The translations under genes and the position numbers were made by a program. Positions 14,001 through 28,262 of a stretch of 64,000 bases of DNA are shown here, piece after piece (within the stretch, counting starts at the first letter, position 1; every line of letters begins with the position of its first letter). This DNA is from Erythrocercus mccallii (Eukaryota; Chordata; Aves; Passeriformes; Dicruridae). The notes below the pieces were generated by a model. The model was not told where the DNA came from, did no database searches, and saw nothing but the letters and a program-made list of their open reading frames with translations. The stretch lies in NCBI GenBank assembly GCA_013397435.1, contig VZRG01000766.1, positions 62,001 to 126,000 of the forward strand. The letters run 5' to 3'.

Positions 14001-14375
14001 GAGCCAAGGACTGCTGCAGCCCAGCTCACTACAGGTCACTACAGCATGTAAGCCCAGTCATGTCCTAAACTACACTTTAAACCAGCTCATCCTTTGGTAT
14101 TCCTGTTTATAAGAGTCCACCACAGAATTTAACTCCATAAAAATCTTCTTGTCTCCCAACTAAATATGCTCCTGACTGGGAAATACTTGACGTGATCTGT
14201 ATATGATGGCCAAGCTCATGTGGTTCCTCTGCCCACTGCTTCCTCTTATCCTGCCAGAAGCAGAGTTCTTGGCTAGGGGCACCTTGTGCAAAATGCCAGG
14301 GATTGCTGGGAGAGAGCTGATAACAAAGCTATGATGCCCTACAACAGGACTTCCCCCCTCTGGAGAAGGGTGGGG

Positions 14376-14418
14376 TTTTTTTTGTTTTGTTTTGTTTTGT
14401 TTTTTGTTTTGGTTTGGG
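14376..14418. repeat. (TTTTG)n simple repeat
   Basis: A T-run followed by at least three exact TTTTG units, then degenerating into TTTTGGTTTGGG. On the opposite strand it reads as (CAAAA)n, a form often left by decayed poly-A tails or slippage. Confidence 0.85.
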
Positions 14419-16374
14419 TTTCTTTTGCTACGACTTGGCTGGTGATGGGGGGCTCCTTGGCTCTCCCTGCCAAGCCCAGCCATGAGATCCTGCAGGGCAA
14501 CAGGGAGGTAGCAGGAACACCCTGTGGGTTGGAACAGCCTGTGACACATTCTGGAGAGGACAAGGGAAAGCTCTTTGCACCCTTATCATCTTTGCACATT
14601 TGTTCAGAGATCTGGCTATAAAGACAGATCTGTGTTATCTGTTAACACATCTGGAGAGAAGAAAAAGATACATTAAATTCCCATTAAACTGACAAAACAG
14701 CAGACGGTCTGCCTCTGCTGAGAGTCTGAAACAAAACCTGAAGCTACTCTATCCTCTGTGCAAACTGTAAAACCATGGACAGGATCCTGATCCCCCCTCC
14801 CCGTTTTACCCAGGGCTGCCACTGGGAAGTTCAGTTGTGCTCCTGCCACGGGTTTACTTAAAGGCAGTGGAGATCTGCATGAGATCCAGAGTATTCTAAA
14901 AGGCTTAAAATAGGCCACAGCTTGGCCAGAAATCTAAATTAAAAATCCGGCTCCAAAGTTTTGGCCAGCAGCTCCAGCTGCTGGAAATGGCAGGCTGGAA
15001 AGCTGGGCACACAGCTGTGCACAGCTTCCCACGCCCAGGGCTGGAAGATTTTAACTGGGGAAGTGTGGGGGAAACTACAGGTCCAAGAACCCATTAATAA
15101 AGAGGAAGGCTTAAGAATTCTGGGGGAGCCTGAGGGTTTGCTTTAACAAAAGCAAAGCAGTGGGCTGCGGAGCCATTCTGGTCCTGTTGTTAATCAAGGG
15201 AAGCATCCCAAGAAAACAACCCCACAGAAACAGACACTGTAGAATTATTTTGTTTGCCACAGGGATGTCCCCTTTAAAACATATAAATAGAGTGAATTAT
15301 GTGCAATGCCTGCCTAAGTTATACCCTTTGGTTTTTGCATCTCCTTCCCAGTGTTGTACCCATAGCTGAGCTCACTGTTGGCAGCAATTAAGTTTTGCCT
15401 GCTCCCCAGAGCAGTGAATTTGGTCTGTTTATTGCTCTTGTCCTCTCCCAGATGCCTCCCTTAAGCCGTCTCCTTTAGGCAAATGTTTCAGGCTTCCGTA
15501 TCATACTGGCTGACTTCAGCTGGAGGGAATGACTGAATGATAAGGGAGCTCTGTGCATGGAGGGACCAAATTTTGAGTAACTGGTTTTAGTTTGCTGTTA
15601 GCTCTGCCTAGCTGCTACATTTTGGCAAAGGTGCTATGTGCTGGAAACACTATATAATCTTTCCCAGCAATGCAATTTACTCTAATAAAAGACAGTCCGT
15701 GGGGCAAAGTCTCCAAATTACAGATAGTTGCAAGCCACCGAAGTCCATCACTCCTAAATATGTTCTTTGCTGTGCAAGAAAACACGAGCGCACAAGACAG
15801 AGGTGCTCATTTGTGAAAGCAGCTCTAAACAAATGCCCTGTCTTACCCATGTCCTTGCATTACCATGGTTATAGCAAGACTCTTGTAATATTTCAGTCCT
15901 GTCATCCATTTGCCATTATTTGGGTGTAAAGGAGGGGACTCACGTTCCCACTGCAGGGCTGCACCACGTACAGTTAGAAATACATGCATGCATATCTCTG
16001 GAAATTTCCAAGGGCAGTACACAAGGTGTTTGCTCTTCTCTTTCATAAAAAAACATATCTCTGGCAGCTCCCAGCCACAAAGATCAGTGTGAGAATCAAA
16101 CAGTCAGTTTTCAACTATTACATGCTTTTAATATTGTCAATAAAAGCAAAAATGAATCATAAAAAGATCTTCAGTAGGATGTAAGCAATCCTTATAGCAT
16201 GTGAGAAGACACATTTAAAAGTGCAGAACTGTTACAATTTATCTGCTTGGACAGGAAGAATCCTTGAAAAGCCATAAAAGTCTGTAGAGTGAGCTCTAGT
16301 GTTGAAAAGTAGATCAGTTCAAAACCTCTGGTTTATTTCCTGGAGAATTTCATCCATCAGTCCAAATATTTAGA

Positions 16375-16399
16375 GGCATGCACATGCACACACACACAA
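16375..16399. repeat. (CA)n microsatellite, short and imperfect
   Basis: Alternating CA dinucleotides with a TG interruption (GCATGCACATGCACACACAC). Too short to be informative beyond its presence. Confidence 0.7.
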
Positions 16400-17342
16400 A
16401 TATCTAAATGCTTTTGTTAATAAAATATTTTTTTTATGACTGAGTGTTTTTCAAAAGAAAGATTCTCGACTGCTCCACCAAAAGCTCTTTTCTAATCAAA
16501 GGAAATTGCGGAGATCCCCAACAGTATGAAATGTGTTTACAGCAATCCTTTATTATTAACTCCTGATGGTGCATGTGTTTCATCCTATTCAATAAAGTCT
16601 TTTATAGATTTTGATTCTTCTCTCTTGCAGCAGGCTAAAGCTTCTTGCTGAAGGCTTTGCATGCGCACCCTTTTGTTTCTGTGTCCTTCCATGGGCTGTT
16701 GCTGCTTCTATCTAGTGACTGCTCTGTACCTAGCACTTCAGTGAGGATCAAACAACCTATTAGTTTTTTCTTAACTCTGCTCTTGACTTTTTTTGTGCCC
16801 TTAGAAATATCTCAGTATCTATCACTTTACACAACAGCCCATTTTCATAAAACCTGTGAAGACCAGTGGGATTTACAGTAGTCACACCTCACACCTCAGG
16901 CATATACCTGATTACCTTCCATCTTTTCTTTAACAGGACACTTCTCAGCCTTTCAGCACTTCACACAATCTATTTCCTTTTCTGTTTTCACATTGTATTA
17001 TCTTTTCATTAGCTTTTGGAGCTAATCAGGAATCATTAAAATAATTCTTACTAGCTGTGTAACACCTTTGAAGGCCTCTATGTTACCATGTTCAAAAAGA
17101 ATGTCAGCCCCATTGCTGAAAAATCTGGAACATCTAAGGGCTCTGCACTTATCAGTGGGTTTGCCTCCAGGAAGGCAAACTTCCTGCAGAAAATCCCATG
17201 CCTTCTGCTGCACTGCTGAAGCTATGGACCTGTTACTTTGTAAGAAAAATATAGCCACACTAAATGTGTAAGTGGAGATCTTACTGAGATGGAACAGCTG
17301 CCACTCAATCCATCCCTTTTTAATATTGTGAGACAGTCTTTT

Positions 17343-18033
17343 TGTTATAAATGAAAAATTGCCAATCCGATTTTGATGAAAAATGAAATGGATTTATTGA
17401 TTACAAATTCGGATAAATTTGGAAAATAGAAAAGCAAGCCACGAACCAAAAGTCCAAGGTGCCGGCCCAGGAACACAGTGCCTGGTGGGACAGAGTTTCA
17501 GAGTCAAAAGGACACCCCCTCTCTGTTCTGTGCCGTGGGTTTTTATTCTGTCCTCCCTCCGTAGCCTGCGGCGGGAGTGAACAATGCATGTATATGGATC
17601 TTTTTGGTAGGTTGAAGTCTTCTTGGAATTAAACAATGTAGTTTCGATGTGCCTGGGTGTTTCTGAGTTTGAGACAGAAGCAGTCATTGTCCCTGAAAGG
17701 ACGGTGTTTGTGCCATATAATAGTCTTGATAGGTGGTTCCTGGGTGACTATGATCCAACGATTAAAGTCAAGTATTTTGATTCTGCTGCTTTGGGAGGGG
17801 TCGTTCACACTTCTGTACAGCTGAATGGAGTGGCCGTTGCCTTGCTGGGACAAAATAGCCGTTCCTTATCTCTAGTATTTGAGTGTGAGTTCCACCTCTT
17901 TGCAGCGTGATTGGTATCTGGTAGTTTTCTCAGAGAAAAGACTGATTTTTATACAAAGACTATTTCTACGTTTTAACAAAATATTCTTATAAAATATCTT
18001 AGCACGAATTATATCTTAGATTCATCTATAACA
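17343..18033 (-). mobile_element. solo LTR, family A copy 1 (class I-like ERV)
   Basis: Begins TGTTATAAATGA and ends TCATCTATAACA, so it has TG...CA ends inside a 12-bp terminal inverted repeat with one mismatch. It is flanked by TTTT on both sides (17339-17342 and 18034-18037), a 4-bp target duplication as expected of gammaretrovirus-like (class I) ERVs, although TTTT alone is weak evidence. A second copy at 36339-37042 aligns over its whole length. TTTATT at 17393-17398 gives an AATAAA poly-A signal on the minus strand, and TTTTTATTC near 17540-17549 gives a TATA-like box upstream of it. U3 is therefore at high coordinates and transcription would run right to left. No gag, pol or env sequence adjoins it, so it is a recombined solo LTR. 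The 95-codon plus-strand ORF at 17623-17910 lies wholly inside it and is not a gene. Confidence 0.8.
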
Positions 18034-18979
18034 TTTTGAACAGGGTAGAGGTGTTTAAGCCTCACACATATCTAAATAGGAGTATTTGTCCTGAACTACC
18101 TTTTTGTGCCATCTGGTTTGCCACTAATTCTAGGGACCTGACAGGGTCTCTTAGCCAGACCAACCATAGTTTTCCTTTCCTCACCTGGGCTTTGTCCAGG
18201 CATCCTACACAGGCCTTTGGCATAGACACAGGCATGCTGAGCTATCAACTTTCAACATAATAATGAATCATAACGGTAATTGAAGGGGCCATTCCTACCC
18301 TGAACTGAAGGAAGGGCTATGGCCACCAGAAAGATTAGCTCATATTTACCCAGTGCACAGACAGCTACATCACTTCAATGATGCTCAGTATCTCCACTGA
18401 AAAAGGTTGTGTGCAAATCAAAGAAGCCATTTACAAAGCACTTATAGAACTGTTCCAAGAGATTGTAATAAATCTTCTATCTCTTGCCTAGACAGATCTG
18501 TGCTGGAGATGATTCAGGCCAATTTGACAGAAATGTCTGTCAAGATCACAGCCAAAGTGGCTGTTAAAAAACACTTTTGGCAAACTCCATTGCCTGCTAC
18601 TGAACTCCAGTCTCCCAGAGGCCTGCTACCCTTTGCTAGGAAAACTGCTTCTTCCTAGGTCACCATTAATCTCTGGTCTGGGAGTCTCTAGGTTAACTGC
18701 ATCAAGGAAGTGGGAGGTTGTTTTGCCAGGTTGCTGTTCTGTGACCCCTCTCCCGCTCCCACCCTAGTCCTGCCAAGAGCCCTTAGCCCCAGAAAGGGCT
18801 GTTCATTTTCTAGCAGTGCCTTTTGCAACCAGGTGAGCAGTGAAATCACTCCTTCCAGCAATATGGAAGAAGTTACTATGTCTGCACCTTATTAAAAAAA
18901 CCACAAAAAAATATATTTTCCAGTGTTAGCAACACTGACATCAAGTCTTGCGCCATCTTATTAGCTCTTCTCTTTGGTC

Positions 18980-19000
18980 TTTTTTTTTTTTTTTTTTTTT
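18980..19000. repeat. poly-T tract (21 T)
   Basis: An uninterrupted T run. Read on the minus strand it is a poly-A tail-like tract. The sequence just upstream on the minus strand has no AATAAA and no recognisable gene, so a processed pseudogene is not supported. Confidence 0.9.
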
Positions 19001-22000
19001 GCCTTTGTTTGATGATTTGTTTTGTTCTCTAAACCCCAGATTGCCTCAAGAACTTTTTCTCAGCAATTCTTTGGAGAGTCCTCAATGTCATTCAGAAGTG
19101 ACCTTCCAGACGTCAGAAACAAAACTCAAATACAGTCATTGACTGTTTCATTGTGAGTCAGTAATTCATGGTGTTAATTCTTCCTCAATTCCCTTCATTC
19201 TTTCCTCTGCGCTCCAGAGCAATGTTAAAATCCAATTGTGTTGCATGTGCAGTGCACAGACATGTTGCCAAAGACTTGTGACTTGGACCTTGGTGACCAC
19301 GGGCCCACAGGATGTACCATGACCAGGGGCCAAGCAATTCTGACAAGGTAAGAAATGGCTGAGACTGTCAAACAATGTAATTGTCTTGTGCTGGGGAACT
19401 GTGTAGACATGGATGAAAAATGAACTGCACAATTTGTGTTCTGTTTATGTCTGGGAGCATTGCTCTCTTTCTGCAGTGTTAGAAGCCATCCCTCCAAGTT
19501 CAGAGGGACGGAGGGAACCAAGGGCAGGATGTTTCTGGGGGTATAATCTCAGACCCTCATGTAACCTGCATTTTGTATTTGTTATGACTGCTCTCAAAAC
19601 ACTTTTTTAAAAGTACATTCCATTCAAGCAGCTTTCTGAAAACTCAAATGTATACACAGAGGTTTCACCTTACCTCAGCAACCTCCCCTTGCACAGAGAG
19701 GTTGCAGCTCTGCGGCTGTGCATGTCCATCTGTGCCTGTGTAAAGGTGTCCCTCCAGCCCTGACCCCCCGCACCAGCACCAAGCAATCTTTTCTGGACAG
19801 TTTCACAAAAATAACAGTGTTTAAATGTATCTGTGAGCAGCTGGTGAATCTGGTGGTATTGTACCGTAAAGATGTTTGAGTTTTATGAGAGCACAAAGAA
19901 GCCTTAAGGAATATACTTGAAGGAAATTTTGCTGATGTAGTTTGTTTTATTGGTTCCCAATTGGAAGGAGGCCTTGTTATCAGCATTTATGTCCAATTGC
20001 ACAGATTGGTCACCTGCTGTGAGGGAGCTACAGCTCTTTATATTCTAAGTCAGACCTGCTAATACCATTATTTTTTGAGGACAGCCAACAAAAATACCAA
20101 AGTTGGCTGAGGTTAATAGGATGGTACCTCCCGTCAGCTTTGGCCTCCAGCTATAAGAAGCTTTGTGGTTACTCAGGGAAAATCTCCCAGTTCTTGGGAA
20201 TTTAAACTCTAGTTTAAGTGGATGTGAAAGAGAACAGATTTACACCACTAAAAGTTATTTCAAGAACAATGATGGTTTCAAGAGCGAAGTCCTGTTTTCA
20301 CTTCCCAAACCCTTCTGACAATCTCTGCTTAAACCCCTGGTGACTACCTGAGATGCAGTTGTGAAAGACTTTGGAGACACTAGCCAGTACACACCAATAT
20401 TAATAACTGAGACTGACAAAAACATTATTCTGTTTCCCAATGTATTTCCTGCATTTTCTAGAGGATGCAGTGAGACCAGGATCCCTTCAGCTTTGGTGGG
20501 TGGAACACAGTTAAAAGAATAAGTCCCTGCCCTGGAGGACGGGTGGATGTCTGATCACAAGGCAACAAGGAATGAGGATCAGTGATTCATCGCATTTCTT
20601 CGGAACTACTCAGCTTTATTAGCAATGGCCAGTTATAAGGAATGAGAAAAGAAGCTATTTTTTTCATATGGAAAGGCTAAGAACAACGAAACTGATACTC
20701 CCAGCAATTGAAACTAAGAGAAACTGGAAACTATTGTTTAAATGGTATCTTCTCAGAAACCTTTGTTTAATTTAACATTAATAAGTTAATCAGACTCTTT
20801 TTTAATGGATTGTCCTCAGTAAATTTATCATATTTCCTCTGAAGCATCCAGGAACATGCTGTATTTACATATTCAGTGCTTATACATAAAATGGGAAATA
20901 TGTATTTATTAACCCATTACACTCCACTTGCAGGGGTAGGATAATTTTTTCCCCAGTTATCAGGTTGATTAAAGATTTTTTTGCTTAATTGAGTGCATGT
21001 GTGCTGTCTACATGTGTGATAGCAGAGCCCCCAAATAGAAAGTGAAATAGGGAAGTGGCTGGAATTCACCAAAGATCACTTCCTATTTGCGTGCTTCTCT
21101 CTGAAACAGGTGTATCTGGGGGGAGTTATTTTGAGCTTAAGTTAATGCTGACCTCAGCTGAAATAATTTGCCCTCTTGCTCTTACTCTGATACAGAGTCA
21201 AGAGGGAGTTGTCTGACTGCTGAGTGTGATTGTACACATCTGTCAACAGAATTGGAGATACGAATGCAAAATGTAGCACTCAGGAGTGCCGTGTAAGTTT
21301 CCAACACTCCCTGAAGGACACAGGGACCATAAACCAGTGAACGGATTACAATAACGCATAAATAGAGCATTTTTATCTGTGACAGGTGTAATCCTGCTCC
21401 AGCAATGCTTAAGCTATTTAAAGGAACATGGTCTCTCGGCTCTCTGAATTATGAGTGAGGAAAGAAGTCAGAAGCTTCCTTTCCATGCAAGTAATTCTGA
21501 GGCTCCTTTGGAAGTGGTTTGGCAGCTTTGTTTTGAAGGGGGCTGGCCATTAGCTCTTCCAGGGCATGCCCTCACATGCACAATGTCACAGAAGGGACCA
21601 CAGGCTTTCGAGTATGTTGCCACTCCAAGCAGGAGAAGCCCTGCTTTGCTGCCCTGCTTCTCCGCTTGAAACCTGAGGCACCACAAGCCAGCCAGGCGGT
21701 AAGAGAGTTACAGAAAATAATATCGCAAAGCCAAGAAGCAGGTGTGAGACACGCTTCTCACTTGCACAGGCATATGCTACAAAATGTTGCAACCTTTCCT
21801 GCATAATATCTTAATGTATAGTCATTAGACAGGACAGAGTGGAGAGTGCACATATGGAAAATGTCCCTTATTTGGAGACAGGAGCAAGTACTTTCCCTTT
21901 AATGCTGGCACATACAAGGAAATACTGATATGCCAACTCCAAACTGCCAATCACAACCTAGTAAAGAGAAAATCTTGAAGAAGGCAGAAATTTTAGCAGG

Positions 22001-25000
22001 TTTTAGGTTAAAAACAATTTTTAATTAATTTTTCCCAAAAAGTGGCACAGCTGGATTCTGCATGACTGTGTCTGGATTTCAATGCACTGCACAGGGGAAA
22101 TAAACTAAAAAAGGAAGTTAGGGCTGTGCAACAGGTAACAAATCATGTGGCACTGGGGTAACTCACTCCTTTGGACAGCTTCCAATATACCCAAAGCTTT
22201 TGAGTCAGGAGGAAAGTGTGCATGTCAAGTATCTGGGCAAGGGTATGTAGCTGAGTGGAATAGTCATGCGAATAAATGGCCATATTCTAACCTCTTTGTA
22301 GTGCTGGATTATTTTAATTTTCACTCAAAGGAGATCCTGATTAACTCCAATGAAATGTAAGGTCTTTGAGCCTCTTTAGCCAGCCAAGAGACAGTCAGGC
22401 ACTGACTTGCCAGGGCAAACAAAATCACAGAGCAGCTGATGGCTGGGGTTTAAGGAGCCTTGCATTATATTACCAGGAAAAAATAATTCTATCACTGAAA
22501 AGACTAATTGAAAGAACCATATTGATAAAGGTCTGGTTATCTGTAGATTTTTGAGAGATTCAGGCATTGAGATTCATAATGATACATCTATTAGTACTGA
22601 AGTGAAATTAGTAAGCTTAAAATTTTGATTGAATTAAAAAAAAAAAAACAACAAAAACACCATGAGCATTTTCAGTGTGGTCTGTGAAGCAACTTTTCAT
22701 GGGAAGTTGTTGGGACATTTTAAAACTAGCCAAATACTGTTGCAGAAAATGGACATACATCTTCATAGAGATAAATTAGATGAACTGCATGGCACAACAG
22801 GCATTTTTCCACCTCTGTCTCCATCTTTACCCACAGAGACATATCATACTGGTGTAACTATCCAGTGATTTTGTAGACTTGATCTTTTGACACAGACACA
22901 TAAATATACCTCCCCAGATTCCTCTCTTTCTCTTGGCCATTCTAGCTTAGATTTTTATACAGGTCACAGCATGTGCTGCTGTTCTCTTCCCACCTGGGAA
23001 GGTGATTGGTGACTTGCAGGTCAAATAAATTCAGCAGGGTCCAGCAGCAAAAATAATGTACTGACGCAAATCCCAGCACATTTATTCAGCTGCCATTGAG
23101 CCCATGCTCAGGCTCAGTCCTGTTGCTTGCACTGGCCTTTCTGGATATGTGCCTGCCAGGACAAGACATGGGCTCTGGAGCAACACAGCCTCCAGACGTC
23201 ACATTTCTTCCCCTTTTCTTAGCCTTTCACTTCCACTGCTCAGATCCCAGATGTGAGGTCTTGGGATTTTCCTCAGTGGTACCCGGAGAAACAGAGAAGA
23301 TATTACCAAAGAACTACATAGCTCTTTCACCTCCAAGGGAGCCAATGGAGCCAGAGCTATATGGTTCCTTCCCTCTACATGTTGCAGAGTAAGGACAACT
23401 TGCAAAAGAGGAGGTTTTCCTCATGCCTATTTATTAAAGATTAGGTTTGTGCAGCATGAGCTATAATTTATGCATTTTCATGGTGGCATTGCTTTTACTG
23501 ACTGCGAAGATTTGACACAATGAAATAGGTAAACCTTGCCATACTTGTCAACTTCATGAGCTGCTTCCCAATGTATCTTTAGCAAGCGACACCTTATTGG
23601 CTTGTAGGACAAGGAGTTTGTGGATGATTGTTGCTTCAATCTGCCAGGTAGGCAGTAAAGGACATGACACATACCACTTGCAGAGAACAGTCTCCGTCTC
23701 CTGCCACCCATCCAGAGCAAAGCACTCTTATGCATCTGCTTGTACAAGCCAGCCCATACTTTGTTTTCTCTGCTGTGAGTGTCAATGCACTGAAGTCATC
23801 CCATAACTCACTGTTGTTTGTAGCACTGGTGGACCTTTCCAGCCCCTGCCAGGGAAGGAAGGCTCACTGGACTTGCCACAGTTTGTTAATGGCACAAAGT
23901 GTTTGGTTTGTTCCAAGCACGAGGGCATATTCAGTACAGCCAAGACAAGCTGCAAAATTCTTCTGGTTTTTTCCATGACCTGTCATCACCTGCCTTCTAG
24001 CCAAGACGTGGTTTGGAAGAATCAGTGGGTAAACAGCATGTGGAACAAATTATATTGGGAAAGAAGAGAAATCTGAAGCAGTGCTGCATGCCATGCTGGC
24101 TCTTGTGCAGGGATCTTCTTGCTGGTCTCTGTGGGAACTTGGGGAACAAGCAGTGTTTCTTTTATTAACATTACTCTTGCTCTTCTGTTTTATCTCTAAA
24201 CTGTACCTGCTAGTAAGAAGTGCTGGTTTTAACACACATGGCATGAAACCAGGTTTTGCAGGGGAAATAAAAATTCACCTCTCAGAAGGAATGCTCCAAG
24301 CCTATATCCAGTCTCCTTTGGTTTGTTTTCTGTTTGTTGCCATGTGCTTATATGTAACCTGTGCATGTAACACAGTTGCACATAACACAGTAGGGATCAA
24401 ACTGTCACAGACAAGCTTTAAAAATCAATCTTTTTTTTTCTTCTGAGTGATTCAATTTCAGTATTTTATTTGATGAGTATTGAGAGTGCTTTTTTATCTT
24501 GGACAGTTAGGACAGAGTTGTTTTCTTGCCTTCTTTTCTAGTTCCTGTATGCCAGAGAAAAGAGCTGAGTTTGATTTCAAACCGTGTAGAGCATTTTGGT
24601 GCAGAATCGTAGCAATAGAACTTAAATTAACAGTTTTGTTAGATGCTATATATTAAGATCATAACACAATGTGTAAAATGCACTTCACAACTCACTTTAG
24701 CTAGCTAAACTGCTCATCAGTGTCAGTATGACAGGAAAGAGAAAAATAATAAAATCACCTGTGCCTGATTTCCCTTGCCTCTGTGTAGGGAATCAAAGCC
24801 ATGAAGTTTCCCATCACCACCTCACGATCAGCTAACACTTCCTTCTCCCTGCCAGACACATCACAGCAGGGAGAGGGTCCCAATATTCCCTCTGTGACCC
24901 ACACCACAGCACAGGGGAAAGCTGCTGAGGTAGGTTGTCAGGGATCAAGCTGATTCCAGGGTGGGTGGGAGGGATGGGGTGGAGAACGGGTATATGCCAG

Positions 25001-28000
25001 GATGGGGGTCTTGGAGAGAGGCACCCAGCTCCATGCAACATGTGTCACTCAAGAGAACAGGGCTGGTGGGCAGGAGGTGTGGTCCTAACCACGCATCCAA
25101 AGGGCTGCATGTGAGGACCAAGGGAAGAACACCTGGTGCAAAAGGAAGGAAAATCAATCAAAAGAGAGCTCCTCCCCACTATTGCTCAGGTGCTGTGCTT
25201 CCTGATTCTTATTTTCTGCATGACTGTTGGGGCCAAATCCTGAAGGTTTTTCTGCAGACAACAGATGAGTGCTCTGTGCTCAGCTGTCATTTCCCCCCAC
25301 CTTGAGCTTGCATGGTCCTCAACATGTGCTCATTTACACAGGAAGTCAATGAAGTTGCTCAGGCAGGGTGAATATGCTCCGCTAAGATGAAGTGCTGGTC
25401 TTTCTTGAGATTCAGCTTCTTCCTCGCTTGGTTAGAATCTCAGTGGGAGAGTGACTTTCTCAGCCATGCTCTGTGGTGTGTCTGCAATTGTTTCTTAACC
25501 TCTCTCTACCTCCAGGACCATAAGACCAACTAATATTGGATCCCTAGGGAGGGCTTGCTCTGTGCAGCTGTCCTTTTAACCTTTGAATGCTCTTCCAGTT
25601 TAAGCAGTCTGTGGCAAGTCCTGGACTTAAATTGCAGAACACAGATGTCACAAATTGCTTTTCAATATGCTCTGGTGATGCCTGGAGCTGCTGACAAGAC
25701 CTGAAAGGGTGAGTTTTAAAAGAAGGTTTTAGTTTGGACAAGATTTAAACTGCTTTCCTCTAGTTCAGCGTCTGGTCTCACACGAATGATGAACTGACGA
25801 GTAGAAGGAAAAAAGGAAAGTGCTTTCCCAAAGAATAGGTTCATGGCCTGTGAAACTCTTTGCCAAAAGATAAAAGTAAATGTTATAAAGGTACTAAAAG
25901 CAAATCTGAAGAAGACGAAGTCTCCTTCTATGGCAATTTTCAAAGAGAAGTTAAGAGAATATATGAAGCAGGGCAGTTGGCAGATGCAGATTAGTGCTGT
26001 ATCCCTCCTAAGCAGTCCATGGAGGTAACTGCCAGATATGGGTATCTGGGTAAGGCGAATGCTCCCTCCATAAAATTCCTGTCTCCTGAGGTACCTTTGA
26101 TGTCTCAGCCAGGAGAGAAGGAGCCTTCAGAATGCCATCTGGAAAAGGCACTGCTCCTGCAGCACTACCATCACGAAAACCAACAAACCAAGAACACGTT
26201 TAGGAAAAAATGTGCCTCTTTGGTGCTCAACAGCAGAGCTCCAGAGAATGCAATGAAAAAATCCTTCCTCCTGTACTGTGACACCTGCCTTGTAAGCATT
26301 GCCACAAAATTCTCCATCAAAGCCTCTGGGCTTTAATGCAAGGCAAAAATGTGCCAAAATTGCTTGGAGGCAATTACATTATTTTGCTCGTTATTTTCTT
26401 TATAAATGTGTTCATCTCGGTGTTAACGTCTGTGATTTGTCATTCAGGTTTATTTCTCTTTTAATTATGGGAATGTCTGTACTTTATTTTACAGAGAATG
26501 CTTTTCTTTCTTCCTCCCCCTATTCTCCTCTTTCCACCCAAATTTCTAGAGATGCGTGGGGTTACTGGTCTGCAGTTAGTGACTGGAAAGTTCTACTGTG
26601 CTTATTAAATTTGACATTTGATTTTTATATCAATCTTGATATTTTGTATAAATTTGGTAGGCATGATCCCAGGGCAGATGTTGAGTTATTTTCCATTTTT
26701 TTCCTGAAATGCACAAATTTCGCTGTTTTCCACACCATCAATTGCAGAACAGTCCAGACTAGGAACAACTTGCTGACAGGCAAATGAAGGCATAAGTTTT
26801 TCCCTGCCAGATGCTGCTGGTTCACTGAAGCTGTTTGTGCCACCAGACCCCAGCTTGTCCTAAGCATGACAGAGAAGTAAGCATGGGGGACACAACTACC
26901 AGCCTGCCACCTCCTGGTGTTGGCATGGCCTCTGCCACTGTGGGAAAAACAGCATCACAACATGTGTGACTCAAGACTTTGGGGCCTGCAGAAGGGATTA
27001 TACTTAACAATTTTGGATCATGCAGATCTAGGACTCAGAGAAGGACACAAAGATACATCTGCCCATGGCCAGCAGAAACAGGCAAACCCTCTCCACAGAA
27101 ACACATTTCCCCAGTCTCCAGAGGGAAGACTTGGCTGCCTATTTTCTCATTTTGTGTAAGGGGACCCAGCTCACACTGCACTTTCCCACATGAGCCCCTA
27201 AAGCAGGACAAGGACACCCTGACATCTGCACCCTGCACAGCAGCTCACAGCTGGGCCCAGGCACCACCACCTCAGGGGCCAGAAAGCACTGCAAACTTGA
27301 AAGCTCAGACATGGGGTTTGGAGCAGAGGGAAAGTTGGGGATTAAAGGAGATGAACTGAGAATACATCCCCATTTGGGTAGGCTACCAAGCAGGGGAAGG
27401 GAGCTGCATGCTAGCAAAGGCATATGGGTGAAAAAGTGCTTAAATGCATTGGCACAAGCAAGGCAGGTCTCCTTATCCCTAACAAAACCAGACCTCTGTC
27501 TTGGCTGGATACAGCTCTGTACCTTCTTCCTGACTGATGCTCAGAGGCTGTGTGTTTATTTATCTTTTAAATTCAAAATCTCTAGGATAAACACCAGGTA
27601 GCACACAACACTGTGTTTATCATCACTTCTCCTGTGAGCAGATTTCTTAATTGTCTCGAGTGATGACTGTATATTGCACTAACACTTCTAGTCCCCAGGA
27701 GACCTCATGCTTGCCTGGCTTTCCTGCAGGGATTTGCTCAGAGCAGATGGTTTGGTCCCAAAGGCGACATTTTTTTTCTAGCAGGAGGAACAGTTGTGTC
27801 TCAGCAGCTGAGCAATCCCCAAGGCAAGTGTGGGACTGTCCCTGGAAAGAGCCTTCTGGCAGGAGTGGGAATGGATCATAGCTGGGGCTGCTGCCTAGCA
27901 AGAGAGCAGAGGCCTACAAGACAGGAACAAAGCACAGCAGGCTGAGCACAACCCATTCCCACAATAGCACATCTGAACCTTCAGCTTATTTTAAGTAATA

Positions 28001-28184
28001 TTTTGTGATAACAAAAAAACTTGATGAGCTCTCACTCCATCCAAGCACTTCACCTTCCTATCCTTCACAGCAGCGCTTGCTAATCAGGCAATTTTTATGT
28101 ATAACAGTGAACAACCCTTTCCTGGAATGATTTGCTGTGCTTCTGGTGCACTTTGCTTTGTTATATTGGACAGCACTCAGAGAG

Positions 28185-28262
28185 ACAATTATACTCACTC
28201 TGCAAATGAGGAAGATTAGATACTAAAAAGTTATGTGACCAGGTCAAGACACAATCACATTC
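28185..28262 (-). mobile_element. possible ancient MIR-like SINE fragment
   Basis: The stretch CTCTGCAAATGAGGAAG, then a short gap, then AAAGTTATGTGACCAGGTCAAG followed by a CACA-type end follows the order of the antisense 3' part of the amniote MIR SINE (TTTACAGATGAGGAA ... AAGTGACTTGCCCAAGGTCACA, from memory). Similarity is patchy, as expected for a very old insertion. Birds keep few MIR copies. It could be chance, and a profile search would settle it. Confidence 0.35.

Larger units (their letters stand above)
8004..17342. other. unique noncoding sequence, no gene recognised
   Basis: Contains only short ORFs without recognisable domains. Simple sequence includes 14 A at 10214-10227, a TTTTG pentamer array at about 14376-14418 and a CA-rich run at about 16375-16399. 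ATGCATGCAT near 15984-15995 is a small palindrome. No LINE, LTR or RNA gene was recognised by eye. Confidence 0.55.

Noticed and set aside
18950..19140. Processed pseudogene with poly-A tail on the minus strand
   Set aside because: The 21-base T run lacks a nearby AATAAA on the minus strand, no coding remnant adjoins it, and no target duplication was found.
26299..26787. 162-codon plus-strand ORF
   Set aside because: Random-looking hydrophobic text in AT-rich DNA, no domain and no splice signals at its edges.
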